Positions 17,771 through 26,226 of a stretch of DNA of 64,000 bases are shown here, one piece after another. Every line of letters starts with the position of its first letter. Positions within the stretch are counted from its first letter, which is position 1. The notes beneath the pieces are model-generated. The model ran no database searches. It was not told the origin of the DNA and saw only the letters and a program-made list of their open reading frames with translations. This DNA is from Saccharomonospora sp. NB11. Its GTDB lineage: Bacteria; Actinomycetota; Actinomycetes; Mycobacteriales; Pseudonocardiaceae. A program made the position numbers and the translations under genes. The stretch is from NCBI RefSeq assembly GCF_015910535.1, contig NZ_JACBJG010000003.1, positions 186,001 to 250,000 on the forward strand, read 5' to 3'.

Positions 17771-18223
17771 TCAGGCGGCGTGCTTGTCGATCAGCTTGCC
17801 GAGGCGGGGCAGAGCCTCCTCGACGTTCTCCTTGCCCTTCGGGCGGAGCTTGCCGTAGACCTTCTTGATGCTGTCGCGGTCGCTCTTCTCCGCGCGGGCG
17901 TCGGTCACCGACAGCAGAGCGTCGGCGGCGTCCGGGCGGGTGGGCAGGTAGGTGCCGAAGTCGGACGCACCGCTCGCCTTGAAGTCGGCGTAGATGGGCT
18001 CCAGCGCGGCAACGAACTCGTCGAGGAGGCTCTCGACAGCGGCGCCGATGATGCCCGGCTTGATCTTCTTGACGGCGGCGTAGCCGGTCTTGATGACGGT
18101 GCCCGAGACACCGCTCTTGGCCGCGACCTCCTCGTCGATCAGAGTCTGGAGGTCAGCCACCACGGTCGGACGACGGCTGGAGTCGAGCAGGATTTCCTTC
18201 AGGGTGTCAGCCACGGATCCCAT
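17771..18223 (-). CDS. DUF6918-type conserved protein
   Basis: 150 residues, soluble and helical, with no signal peptide. The N-terminus SVADTLKEILLDSSRRPTVV and the stretches KSGVSGTVIKTGYAAVKKIK and KKVYGKLRPKGKENVEEALP match, from memory, an uncharacterised actinobacterial family now called DUF6918. The ATG at 18221-18223 is the only good start. No function can be assigned. It stands alone, with a shared terminator at its 3' end. Confidence 0.8.
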   Translation of the reverse strand: MGSVADTLKEILLDSSRRPTVVADLQTLIDEEVAAKSGVSGTVIKTGYAAVKKIKPGIIGAAVESLLDEFVAALEPIYADFKASGASDFGTYLPTRPDAADALLSVTDARAEKSDRDSIKKVYGKLRPKGKENVEEALPRLGKLIDKHAA

Positions 18224-18387
18224 CCTTCACAGTCTGATTCCACGATTCGGTCGCAGGGCCGCGATGCGGCTTCGGCACGCCGTGTAGCCGGTAACCCGGT
18301 AGGGGCGTGCCGTTCTGGGGTGAGCCTGCGCGTGGGCGTAACCCTAATACAAGATCAAACTGGGCTGCACGCAGCGGTGTCTTGTCG

Positions 18388-18927
18388 TCACTCTGAGAAC
18401 CCGAGCCTGGTGATGGCCTCGAAGGCGACCGTCCGGGCCTTCACGCTCTGTTGCTGATTCGTGGTCACGACGACAGCGTGTCCCCCCTTCGAGACCGCGT
18501 AGACGGCGCCGTCGTCACGCGACTCGTAACCGCCCTCCCAACCGGTCGGCTGCGACGTCGGATTCGAGGTGTCGACCGGCGCCGCCTCGTCGACGAGCGC
18601 ACGCGCCACGTCCTCCTCGCCGACGTACACCCGCACGGTCAGTTGCACGTCCCCGTCAGGGCGGTAGAAGAAGCACGCCGGGTGGGTGTCCTCTGCGGAC
18701 GTTCGCACGCTGCCGACGCGTTGCCCGTTGGTCTGAGCCACGAACTCGGTGTCGAGGTACGGGCAGTCCTGCTCGATCTCCGGTTCCGGCTCCGGCGGCA
18801 GTGCCACCGTCGCGTCGGCGGCGCTCGACGATCCGGTGTCCGACGGCTCCTGCGGCTGGCTGGCGTCCCCACAGCCGACCACCAACGCGGCGACGGCCGT
18901 ACCGATCACGACAAGGCTTGTTCGCAT
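18388..18927 (-). CDS. Lipoprotein, DUF2020-like
   Basis: 179 residues. The first 19 form a signal peptide ending in a lipobox, LVVG|C at residues 15-19, followed by a Ser/Asp/Pro-rich linker. The domain from CPYLDTEFVAQTNGQRVGSV to the end resembles DUF2020 actinobacterial lipoproteins, with two cysteines (CPYLD and ACFFY) that could form a disulfide. Lipid-anchored outside the cell; role unknown. The ATG at 18927 gives the normal signal peptide; an upstream extension does not. Transcribed alone, divergent from the MerR-type gene. Confidence 0.85.
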   Translation of the reverse strand: MRTSLVVIGTAVAALVVGCGDASQPQEPSDTGSSSAADATVALPPEPEPEIEQDCPYLDTEFVAQTNGQRVGSVRTSAEDTHPACFFYRPDGDVQLTVRVYVGEEDVARALVDEAAPVDTSNPTSQPTGWEGGYESRDDGAVYAVSKGGHAVVVTTNQQQSVKARTVAFEAITRLGFSE

Positions 18928-19036
18928 AACTGGCACAGTGAACCAGACGTGATCGACTCCGCGACGGCCACCGGCGTTCGCTGCCCCGGCCCGTGTCCGC
19001 TCGGCCATACTGGAAGACGACGACTTGGGGGGACGA

Positions 19037-19756
19037 GTGGCTCGACCACGGACGTTTCGTCAGGTGGATCTCGCGCGCCTCGTGGGCGTGTCGACGCAGG
19101 CGGTCCGCAGCTACACCGACGCGGGCATCCTGCCACCTGCCGAGCGCACCGCGGCGGGGTACCGCGTCTACCTCCCGAAGCACCGCGACGCTCTCCTCGC
19201 CTACCGAGCGCTTCTGCCGGGCGCGGGGCCACAGGCCGCCCGCGAGATCCTGCCGGCTGTCAACGCCGGTGACCGGCGACGGGCGCTGGAACTGCTCGAC
19301 GCCGTCCACGCCGAGCTGCACGAGACCCGCCGCGAGCTGCGGGAGATCACGGACGCGCTCGACGTGGTCGACCGGCCGTCGCGGCTCCCCGGAACCGACC
19401 TGCGGATCGGGGAAGTAGCGCGTGTGCTGGGCGTGCGCACGTCCACGTTGCGCGTGTGGGAGGCCGAGGGGCTGTTGACCCCGCGATGGGAGAAGGGCAC
19501 GCAGTACCGGGTGTACTCCCCCGCCGACGTCCGGGACGCCCGGACGATCAACCTCCTGCGCCGCGCACGCTATCCGCTGCCGCGGATCGGCGCCGTGCTC
19601 GACGCCGCACGCGAGGCCGGAGGCACCGACGCGCTGCGGGACGCCGTGAGAACCCGCGCCGAGGAGGTGCACCGCAGAGCCACCGCGCTGCTCGACGGCT
19701 CGGCGCTGCTGCACGCCTGCCTGTCCGCGACGGCGGAGTCCACGGAGGACCGCTGA
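19037..19756 (+). CDS. Double MerR-domain regulator (TioE family)
   Basis: 239 residues from GTG 19037, which has GGGGGGA just upstream; a TTG at 19025 is also in frame. It contains two MerR-type helix-turn-helix motifs: QVDLARLVGVSTQAVRSYTD near residue 10 and IGEVARVLGVRTSTLRVWEA near 125, each followed by a wing (AGYRVY and TQYRVY). Two HTH domains in one chain are typical of TioE-like actinobacterial regulators. It lies 1 bp before a two-component system and may be co-transcribed with it. Effector unknown. Confidence 0.88.
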   Translation: MARPRTFRQVDLARLVGVSTQAVRSYTDAGILPPAERTAAGYRVYLPKHRDALLAYRALLPGAGPQAAREILPAVNAGDRRRALELLDAVHAELHETRRELREITDALDVVDRPSRLPGTDLRIGEVARVLGVRTSTLRVWEAEGLLTPRWEKGTQYRVYSPADVRDARTINLLRRARYPLPRIGAVLDAAREAGGTDALRDAVRTRAEEVHRRATALLDGSALLHACLSATAESTEDR

Positions 19757-19757
19757 A

Positions 19758-20927
19758 GTGCCTACACAGCCGAGTTTCATGGACCACCACGGTCGGTCCT
19801 GGTGGATCGCCGAGGGGCTGACACTGCTGCTCTTCGGGTGGGCCCTGGCGGGAATCCTGCTCTCGGACCCACCGTGGTGGTTGGGGACGACCCTCGTCGG
19901 CGCGTTCGCCTGCTGGGTGGCGTTCGTCGTGTTGTCCCCACGCCGTCCTCGCGTGGCGGCGGGCACGCTGGCGGTGTGTTCGCTGCTCGCGTCGGCGGCG
20001 AGTATGGCGGGCGAGTTCGCCGCGTTCGTGGCCTCGGCGATGGCGCTCGCCGTCTACGCCTCCCATCCCGCGCCCTCGACACGCACGATCGTCGTGGTGG
20101 GCCTGGCCGACCTCGCCCTCACGACCGGGGCCGGCGTGGTCGTGGGTGCGGACGTCGCCACGCTCGTCTCCACCTCCCTCGTCGTGGTGGTGGTACTGCT
20201 GATCGGCACCAACCGCAGGCAGTACCAGCTTCGCGCCCAGCAGACCGAACTGTTGCTCGAACAGACCCGGCTGGCCCGCAGCGAACACGCCCGCGCGGCG
20301 GCGCTGGACGAGCGCACGCGCATCGCGCGGGAACTGCACGACGTCCTGGCCCACTCGCTGGGTGCGCTGCGCGTGCAGCTCGAGGTCGCGGAGGCGGAGC
20401 TGGAGGCGGGTAAGGACCCGGACACGGTTCTCCGGCGGCTTTCTCGATGCCGGGCCCTCGCCGCCGACGGGCTCACCGAAGCCCGGGAGGCCGTGTCGGC
20501 CCTGCGACGCGACGTGCCCGCACTCCACGAGGCGATCGCCGAACTCGTCGACGCCTTCCAACGCGACCACGGCGTGCCTGCCACCCTTCACCAGTCCGGC
20601 GTGGCCGGCCCGTTGCCGTCCGCCGCGACGGTGGCGCTGCTCGGCACCGTCCGCGAAGCCCTGACCAACGCCACCAAGCACGCTCGCGGGGCACCGATCA
20701 CGGTCACCCTCGACCACACCGACACGGCCGTCCGCGTGGTGGTGCACAACCCCACCGACACCCCGCCCGTGCGCGGGACCGGGTTCGGGCTCACCGGCAT
20801 GGCCGAACGACTCGCCCTCTGCGACGGAACGTTGACGGCCGGGCCCGACGGCGACGGCTGGTCGGTCACCGCGGTGGTGCCCACCCGACTCGCCGACGCA
20901 GCACCGAAGGAGGTCGTGTCCGGATGA
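19758..20927 (+). CDS. Sensor histidine kinase (NarL-partner type)
   Basis: 389 residues. About five or six N-terminal membrane helices with no large extracellular loop, then a HisKA_3 dimerisation domain with the phospho-acceptor His in ERTRIARELHDVLAHSLGAL, and an HATPase domain with the N-box TVREALTNATKHA and the G-box GTGFGLTGMAERL. This is the family paired with LuxR-type response regulators that senses membrane or antibiotic stress in many Gram-positives. Its stop overlaps the response-regulator ATG by 4 bp. A GGAGGA precedes the GTG start. Confidence 0.93.
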   Translation: MPTQPSFMDHHGRSWWIAEGLTLLLFGWALAGILLSDPPWWLGTTLVGAFACWVAFVVLSPRRPRVAAGTLAVCSLLASAASMAGEFAAFVASAMALAVYASHPAPSTRTIVVVGLADLALTTGAGVVVGADVATLVSTSLVVVVVLLIGTNRRQYQLRAQQTELLLEQTRLARSEHARAAALDERTRIARELHDVLAHSLGALRVQLEVAEAELEAGKDPDTVLRRLSRCRALAADGLTEAREAVSALRRDVPALHEAIAELVDAFQRDHGVPATLHQSGVAGPLPSAATVALLGTVREALTNATKHARGAPITVTLDHTDTAVRVVVHNPTDTPPVRGTGFGLTGMAERLALCDGTLTAGPDGDGWSVTAVVPTRLADAAPKEVVSG

Positions 20928-21565
20928 CCATCCGTGTCGTCGTCGCCGACGACCAGCAACTCGTGCGCGAGGGACTGGTCGCGCTGTTGGAGCTGATGGA
21001 CGACGTCACCGTCGTCGGGCAGGCCCGCGACGGGCGGGACGTGCTCGACGTCCTCGGGCGCACGGACTGCGACGTGGTCCTCATGGACCTGCGGATGCCG
21101 GTGCTCGACGGCGTCGCCACCACGCGCATCGTCCACAGCAGACACCCAAAGGTGGCCGTGCTCGTGCTGACCACCTACTCCGACGACGACTCCGTTCGCG
21201 ACGCCTTGGCGGCGGGGGCACGCGGCTACCTGACGAAGGACACCGGCCGCGCCGAAATCCACGCCGCGTTGCGGGCCGTCGTCGCCGGGCAGGCCACCTT
21301 CACCACCGAGGTGTCGGACCGGCTGGTGCAGGCTCTGACCCGTGGTTCCCGTCCGTTCACCGACCCGGCGGCCTTGACGGCGAGGGAACGGGAGGTGCTC
21401 ACGCTTATCGGCGCCGGACTATCCAATACCGACATCGCGCGACGGCTCCACATCGCCCACACCACCGTGAAGACCCACATCAACAACGCCTTCGCCAAGA
21501 TCGGCGCACGTCACCGCGCCGACGCGGTGCGCTACGCCTACCGGGCGGGATTGGTCGAGGACTGA
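20924..21565 (+). CDS. Response regulator, NarL/LuxR family
   Basis: 213 residues. The receiver domain (1-120) has the acidic pair DD at 9-10, the phospho-acceptor Asp in VVLMDLRMPVLDG, and the conserved Thr and Lys in LTTYS and YLTKD. The C-terminal LuxR helix-turn-helix reads LTAREREVLTLIGAGLSNTD then IARRLHIAHTTVKTHINNAF. Partner of the kinase encoded upstream. The DUF418 gene 90 bp downstream is a possible target. Confidence 0.95.
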   Translation: MTIRVVVADDQQLVREGLVALLELMDDVTVVGQARDGRDVLDVLGRTDCDVVLMDLRMPVLDGVATTRIVHSRHPKVAVLVLTTYSDDDSVRDALAAGARGYLTKDTGRAEIHAALRAVVAGQATFTTEVSDRLVQALTRGSRPFTDPAALTAREREVLTLIGAGLSNTDIARRLHIAHTTVKTHINNAFAKIGARHRADAVRYAYRAGLVED

Positions 21566-21569
21566 CGCC

Positions 21570-21610
21570 CTCCACCCGAGTCGACGAATCTCCACCCGGA
21601 TCTCCACCCG
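21570..21610 (+). repeat. Three direct CTCCACCCG repeats upstream of the DUF418 gene
   Basis: CTCCACCCG occurs at 21570-21578, 21590-21598 and 21602-21610, spaced 20 and 12 bp, in the 89-bp gap between the response regulator and the DUF418 gene. The last copy is followed by GAGTGGAG, giving a small hairpin. They could be regulator-binding sites or part of a terminator. Confidence 0.45.
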
Positions 21611-21654
21611 CGAGTGGAGCCGCGCGCGCGACCTGCTCCGTACGGTGCCGAACC

Positions 21655-22803
21655 GTGAGCGACCACGACATCGCGCCGTCCGGCACACGACGCATCGACG
21701 CCCTCGACCTCGCCCGTGGTGTGGCGATCCTGGGCACTCTGGGCACGAACATCTGGATCTTCACCGACCCCCGGGGAGCGCTCGGCTGGGTCTCCACGGA
21801 CGCCGGAGAGCGATCCGGCGTCGTCGAGACCCTCCTGTTGACGCTGTCCAACGGGAAGTTCCTCGCGTTGTTGTCCCTCCTCTTCGGCGTCGGCATGGAG
21901 CTGCAGTACCGGTCGGCGGTGCGCAGGGGACGCCGTTGGCCCGGGCGCTACCTGCTGCGGGCGACGGTGCTGTTCACCGAGGGACTGATCCACTACCTGC
22001 TGATCTTCGAGTTCGACGTGCTCATGGGCTACGCACTCGTGTCGGTGCACGTGGCGTTCCTGGTGTCCCGGCGCGACCGGACGCGGCGCGTCTGGCTGGC
22101 GCTCGCGGCGACCGCGCACCTGGCGGTGGTCGGTCTGTTGACGCTGGCGGCGCATTCCGGGGCGTTGTCCTCGGACGGCAGCACACCCCTGTACCCGTCC
22201 GGGAGCTGGACCGACCAGGTGCTCGCCCGCATCGACCTTGCCGTCTACTTCCGCAGCGAACTGCTCCTCATCGTCCCGCTGTCCACGGTGCTGTTCCTGG
22301 TCGGGATCGAACTCGTGCGGGCGGGTGTCTTCGAGACCTCCGGCGCCCGACTCCGACGGCGGCTGCTTGTCGTCGGGTTCGGCGCGGGCCTGCCGTTGAA
22401 CCTCGTCACCGCGTTCGCGGGCCCGGAATGGTTCTTCGTCGATCGCTACGTCCTGCCGCCGATCGTCGCGCTCGGACTGCTCGCGGCCATCGTGGAGATC
22501 GCATGGCGCACGCGGGCCGGAGTCGTCCGTCGTGGACTCGTCGCGACGGGACGGTCGGCGATGTCGTGCTACGTCCTGCAGAACCTCGTGTGCAGCGTGC
22601 TCTGCTACGGCTGGGGGTTCGGACTCGCGGAGACGCTCGCCGACGCCCCACCGTGGTGGGTGATCGTGGCCTGGGCAGCGGTGAGCGCGCTGTTGGCGGT
22701 CTCGGCGACGCTGTGGCTGCGCCGCTTCAGCCGCGGCCCGCTGGAGCTGGTGCTGCACCGCCTGTACACGGGGCGGCAGCACACCGTCGTCGAGCGCGTG
22801 TGA
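21655..22803 (+). CDS. DUF418 membrane protein
   Basis: 382 residues with about nine or ten hydrophobic helices. The N-terminal RRIDALDLARGVAILGTLGTN and the C-terminal GRSAMSCYVLQNLVCSVLCY to ALLAVSATLWLRRF are hallmarks of DUF418 proteins (YeiB-like), which belong with acyltransferase-like membrane proteins. Activity is not known. Starts at GTG 21655. Same direction as the two-component genes upstream, separated by 89 bp. Confidence 0.88.
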   Translation: MSDHDIAPSGTRRIDALDLARGVAILGTLGTNIWIFTDPRGALGWVSTDAGERSGVVETLLLTLSNGKFLALLSLLFGVGMELQYRSAVRRGRRWPGRYLLRATVLFTEGLIHYLLIFEFDVLMGYALVSVHVAFLVSRRDRTRRVWLALAATAHLAVVGLLTLAAHSGALSSDGSTPLYPSGSWTDQVLARIDLAVYFRSELLLIVPLSTVLFLVGIELVRAGVFETSGARLRRRLLVVGFGAGLPLNLVTAFAGPEWFFVDRYVLPPIVALGLLAAIVEIAWRTRAGVVRRGLVATGRSAMSCYVLQNLVCSVLCYGWGFGLAETLADAPPWWVIVAWAAVSALLAVSATLWLRRFSRGPLELVLHRLYTGRQHTVVERV

Positions 22804-22893
22804 GTCGGTCAGGAATCGAGAAGCACCGCCGAGCCCAGCCCGCCTAGCGTTTCCCTTGGTAGAAGTCGCGAGGTTCGGGGAAGGGGACACAGC

Positions 22894-23334
22894 ATGAACA
22901 GCACGGACGAGGGATTCACGGCCGAGGAACGCGCCGCGATGAAGGAGCACGCCGCGGAGCGGAAGAAGGAAGCCCGCCGCAAGTCCCGTGCGGACAAGGC
23001 GGCGGAGGCCGAGCGCGACGTGCTCGACAAGATCGCCGCGATGTCCGACGCCGACAGGGCGCTGGCGGAACGCGTCCACGCCATCGTGAAGGCCAACGCC
23101 CCGACACTCGCGCCGAAGCTCTGGTACGGGATGCCCGCCTACGCGCTCGACGGCAAGGTGGTCTGCTTCTTCCAGAACGCGGACAAGTTCAAGGCCCGCT
23201 ACGCGACGTTGGGCTTCAACGACATCGCCGCGCTCGACGCCGGCGACATGTGGCCCACCTCGTTCGCGCTCGTCCGGATGACCCCGGAGGTCGAAGAGCA
23301 CATCGCCGACCTGGTGCGCAGGGCGGTGAGCTGA
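22894..23334 (+). CDS. DUF1801 (YdhG-like) protein
   Basis: 146 residues. An unusually charged N-terminal helix (about residues 8-50, Glu/Lys/Arg/Ala) precedes a DUF1801 domain with APKLWYGMPAYALDGKVVCF and KARYATLGFNDIAALDAGDM. DUF1801 includes the frataxin-like iron chaperone fold of YdhG, but function here is not established. Start ATG 22894 follows GGGGAAGGGG. Ends 6 bp from the convergent ferredoxin-like gene. Confidence 0.85.
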   Translation: MNSTDEGFTAEERAAMKEHAAERKKEARRKSRADKAAEAERDVLDKIAAMSDADRALAERVHAIVKANAPTLAPKLWYGMPAYALDGKVVCFFQNADKFKARYATLGFNDIAALDAGDMWPTSFALVRMTPEVEEHIADLVRRAVS

Positions 23335-23340
23335 CCTCGG

Positions 23341-24255
23341 TCAGTCGGGCTCGAAGCGGACGGCCACGAGTTCGTGCTCGGGCGGCGCGGACGACCGTCC
23401 GACCCGACACGTGAGAGCCCGCTCCACGGAGGCCGGTCGGCTGCGGACGCGGACGCGGTAGGAGCCGCCCTCCGGCGCGGCGAACACCGCCTCCGTCTCG
23501 TCGCCCTCCCGGCGCGCCGAGAGCAGCGGCACGTCGTCGAGCCCTCGCAGACCAGTCCGCTCCCGCAGCAGACATTCGGCGGCCTGCACGCCGAACGCGT
23601 AGCTCGCGCGGCCTCGAAGGTGAGGCACGTCGATCTCCCCGCGTTCGTGCGTGCGGGCCAGACGCACGACGTCCTCCGGCGGGACCCTGCCGTAGTAGAG
23701 GCCGTCGGGGAGGACGAGCACGTTGGCGGCGAACCGGTCGCCCCCGATATGGGAGACCTCCCACGTCTGCGCGGCGCGTTCGTGCGCCAACGCCCGCGCC
23801 ACCGGGCGACCGCGCTCGGCGCAGCAGGGATCGTGGGCACCGTGGGTGCAGACGAGGTACAGCGGGTGCGTGACCTCCCGCAACCCGGGTGAGCGCCCCC
23901 GGGCCAGTGCCGCGAAGTCCAGGTCCAGCACCTGGTCGAGCCGGTCGAGAACCGCTTCCTCGACCCACCCGCCCCCGCGTCCCGTCCAGGCCAGCAGACA
24001 CCGGCGGCGCTCGCGACTCGCGCCACCGCGACGATGCACCCGCCGAACGAAGACGACCCGAATCCGCAGCGGCCGCGTCACCTCACGCAGCCGGGACAGC
24101 ACGCGTCGGTCGAGCCGGTTGTCGCGCAGGGCGTCCGGACCCCACGGGCCGGGTTCCTCCAACAACACCCACCTGGTCACCGTGGACGCCGTGCCGTACA
24201 GCGACTCGTGCAGCTCCTCGCTGCGGTGGCGACAGCGGAACGGCAGGTCAGGCAT
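23341..24255 (-). CDS. Sucrase/ferredoxin-like (thioredoxin-fold [2Fe-2S]) protein
   Basis: 304 residues. The central part LVCTHGAHDPCCAERGRPVA (Cys136, Cys144, Cys145), with VSHIGGDRFAANVLVLPDGL (His169) downstream, is the signature of the Suc_Fer-like family, a thioredoxin-fold ferredoxin likely to bind a [2Fe-2S] cluster. The C-terminal ~75 residues form a separate beta-rich domain. No membrane segment. Its start overlaps the stop of the JmjC gene by 8 bp, so it is the third gene of a coupled operon and may supply electrons to, or protect the iron of, that oxygenase (inference). Confidence 0.85.
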   Translation of the reverse strand: MPDLPFRCRHRSEELHESLYGTASTVTRWVLLEEPGPWGPDALRDNRLDRRVLSRLREVTRPLRIRVVFVRRVHRRGGASRERRRCLLAWTGRGGGWVEEAVLDRLDQVLDLDFAALARGRSPGLREVTHPLYLVCTHGAHDPCCAERGRPVARALAHERAAQTWEVSHIGGDRFAANVLVLPDGLYYGRVPPEDVVRLARTHERGEIDVPHLRGRASYAFGVQAAECLLRERTGLRGLDDVPLLSARREGDETEAVFAAPEGGSYRVRVRSRPASVERALTCRVGRSSAPPEHELVAVRFEPD

Positions 24256-25396
24256 CCACGACCTCGAGCAGGCCCTCCCGCACGAGACGTCGCACGAGGA
24301 CCAGTCGACTGTCCCGGTCGAGCAGGTCGGCCAGGTCCCGGACCGTGAAGGTGTCCCGCGCGACGATCTCCCGGATCACCGGTTCGAGCCGATCGGGCAC
24401 CCTCAACTCCCGGTCGCCGAGAAGCAGGCGCAACACGTCCTCGCCGGGACGCAACTCGCAGACCGCCCCGGGACGACGCCGAAGGCGGTCGTCGTCGCCC
24501 AACGCGGACACGCGGAGCCGATCGGACAGTCCTCCACGCAACACCGACGGCCGGGTGGTGAGGAAGTGCTCGACCCGCCGTTCGACGGCCTCCACCGGAT
24601 CGGCACCCATGAGCTGGGCACCGACCTGCTTGAGGTGGCGTCCGAGTTCGTCGGCCACGGAGTCCCGCTGCCGGTGGTGCCCCACGGGAAGCGACGCGTT
24701 CCACGCCGGGTCGTCGAGAACCCGCGTCACCGTGGCCTCGATCAGGTCCCGCCACCGCGTCGGGTGGATGCCGACCGTGAGGTGGCCCGAGACGACGTGC
24801 TGTGCCCGGGCCGCGTGGCGCGTGCCCGTGGGCAGGTAGAGCGCCATGCCGGGGCGCAGCTCGATCTCGTCGGCCTCCCGGTCCGAAGAGCGCCACACCT
24901 GCCACGACTTGACCCCGAACGCCTGCAACACGAAGACGTCGTGGGCGTCGCCGTGCGGTCGAAGCCCCTGCGCGCCGGGCGGCGTGATGTAGGCGTTCAC
25001 CTGGCAGGGGTGCCCGAGCGCGAGTTCCAACTCCCGACAGAAGTCGACCAGCGGTGGCCAGTACCGGTGCAGCGCCTGCAACACCACCGTCGCGCCGTCC
25101 TCGACCGCGGCCAGCACCCGAGCCGGATCGGCGACCCCGGTCACCGACACACCGCCGATGCGGGTGGTCCGCGTGTACTCCGACGACGGCAGCGTCCGAC
25201 CGTCGCGCACGAGACGGAAGGCCGGGGTGCGCAGCGCGTGCTGGGTGAGCAGCGCGTCCACGTCGTCGAGACTCAGCAGGTCCTCGAACCCGTCGGTCGG
25301 CCCGTGCACGAGCGACCGTCGACCCCAGACCTCGTCGGCGAACCGCTCGACGTCACCGACGCACCGTTCGAGGGCGTCCGCCACGGCCGACCTCAC
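24248..25396 (-). CDS. JmjC/cupin-domain Fe(II)-dependent oxygenase (YcfD/ROX-like)
   Basis: 382 residues. The JmjC cupin core (about 75-215) carries the iron-binding triad: His148 and Asp150 in LRPHGDAHDVFVLQAFG and His194 in LYLPTGTRHAARA. Sequence context resembles the bacterial ribosomal oxygenase YcfD (HxD...H plus a following dimer/winged-helix region; here LRVPDRLEPVIREIVARDTF and beyond). Members hydroxylate protein side chains using 2-oxoglutarate and oxygen. The ATG at 25396 overlaps the end of an Asp-rich peptide gene (ATGA), which makes that peptide a candidate substrate (inference). Confidence 0.88.
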   Translation of the reverse strand: MRSAVADALERCVGDVERFADEVWGRRSLVHGPTDGFEDLLSLDDVDALLTQHALRTPAFRLVRDGRTLPSSEYTRTTRIGGVSVTGVADPARVLAAVEDGATVVLQALHRYWPPLVDFCRELELALGHPCQVNAYITPPGAQGLRPHGDAHDVFVLQAFGVKSWQVWRSSDREADEIELRPGMALYLPTGTRHAARAQHVVSGHLTVGIHPTRWRDLIEATVTRVLDDPAWNASLPVGHHRQRDSVADELGRHLKQVGAQLMGADPVEAVERRVEHFLTTRPSVLRGGLSDRLRVSALGDDDRLRRRPGAVCELRPGEDVLRLLLGDRELRVPDRLEPVIREIVARDTFTVRDLADLLDRDSRLVLVRRLVREGLLEVVDA

Positions 25397-25641
25397 GAGT
25401 CCCGTGAGTCCGTGCTGTCCGCGTCGGTCTCGTCGGCGTCGGCGTCCGTGGCATCGGCGTCGGCATCGGTCGCGTCCGAGTCGGCGTCCGTGGCGTCCGC
25501 GTCGGCGTCCTTCGCGTCGCTGTCGGTGTCGCGCGCGTCGGTGTCGTCGCCGCGGTCGGTGCTGTCGGAGTCCCGGGCTTGCGGCCCGGTGCCACCGACG
25601 GTCTGCATCTCGTCGTCCCGCAACGGACGGTCCGATCCCAT
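25393..25641 (-). CDS. Asp-rich heptad-repeat peptide (candidate modified precursor)
   Basis: 82 residues, 28 of them Asp, with only two Glu and no Cys. A short N-terminal segment (GSDRPLRDDEMQTVGGTG) resembles a leader; the rest is acidic. Residues 40-74 are five heptads of the form D-[AS]-D-[AE]-[TK]-D-A. The start ATG at 25641 has a good GGAGG upstream, and the stop overlaps the JmjC oxygenase start by 4 bp, which supports real translation despite the low complexity. Possible roles are a substrate for Asp hydroxylation, a metal-binding peptide, or a RiPP precursor. No signal peptide or transporter gene is present. Confidence 0.72.
   Translation of the reverse strand: MGSDRPLRDDEMQTVGGTGPQARDSDSTDRGDDTDARDTDSDAKDADADATDADSDATDADADATDADADETDADSTDSRDS
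25420..25524 (-). repeat. 21-bp tandem repeat encoding Asp heptads
   Basis: Five consecutive 21-bp units encode DSDAKDA, DADATDA, DSDATDA, DADATDA and DADETDA. The frame is preserved in all units. Confidence 0.85.
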
Positions 25642-25756
25642 GACGCCTCCAGGCTCCTCGCAGGCGGAGTGCTGACGACTCCTCGATACCCCGGAGGGGA
25701 GGGCTGAAACGACGACTCAGATGCCGTGGGCGGTACTCGGAGAGCCGTCCAACGAA

Positions 25757-25792
25757 AGAACCCCGCCCCGCGATCCTGCGGGACAGGGTTCT
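25757..25792 (-). terminator. Hairpin downstream of tRNA-Ala
   Basis: Arms of 15 nt (25757-25771 and 25778-25792) pair at 13 positions around a 6-nt loop, 9 bp beyond the 3' end of tRNA-Ala on the minus strand. AGAACCC/GGGTTCT ends and GCGGG core are perfect. Confidence 0.7.
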
Positions 25793-25801
25793 CGATCCTT
25801 G

Positions 25802-25874
25802 TGGAGCTGAGGGGAATCGAACCCCTGACCTCCGCCTTGCAAAAGCGGCGCTCTACCAATTGAGCTACAGCCCC
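25802..25874 (-). tRNA. tRNA-Ala(TGC)
   Basis: 73 nt on the minus strand. Acceptor 5' GGGGCTG pairs with 3' CAGCTCC with one G-T pair; D-arm GCTC...GAGC; anticodon loop TTTTGCAAA with anticodon TGC; T-arm loop GGTTCGATTCC; discriminator A. CCA is not encoded, so it needs the CCA-adding enzyme encoded at 61638. Confidence 0.97.
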
Positions 25875-25908
25875 GAACCGCGGGCCGCAATGCCCACGGG
25901 GAAGTCTC

Positions 25909-26097
25909 TCAGTTCTTGCTCGCGGCGTCGGAACCGGCCTTCGCCGGCGCGCTGCCGTTCGAGGAAGCCCCGGTCGGGGCCACGGTCGGTGCGGTGGCCT
26001 CGCGCCACAGGTCAGCCTCGGCCTTCGCGTCCTTGTTGCGCTTGATCAGGAAGAAAACGCCGCCCGCGATGACCGCGAACGTCAACAGCTTCTTCAC
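25909..26097 (-). CDS. DLW-39 family small membrane protein
   Basis: 62 residues starting VKKLLTFAVIAGGVFFLIKR, with one N-terminal membrane helix (about 4-18) followed by KDAKAEADLWREAT, whose DLW gives the family its name. Family members are found near the gyrA/tRNA region in actinobacteria; function is unknown. The C-terminal ~25 residues are Ala/Ser/Thr/Pro-rich and longer than the 39-residue core. GTG 26097 is preferred over an upstream ATG because of GAGGAGGG before it. Confidence 0.85.
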   Translation of the reverse strand: MKKLLTFAVIAGGVFFLIKRNKDAKAEADLWREATAPTVAPTGASSNGSAPAKAGSDAASKN

Positions 26098-26226
26098 GGT
26101 GAAGCCCTCCTCGACAACCTGCTGACCGTGCACTCGTGATGTTACTCCACGGCACCGTCGCGCCGTTTACGCGGTCCTCCTGTCGGGTAGTTGATCGCCA
26201 GGATCGGACGAATGGAAGGAATTGTG

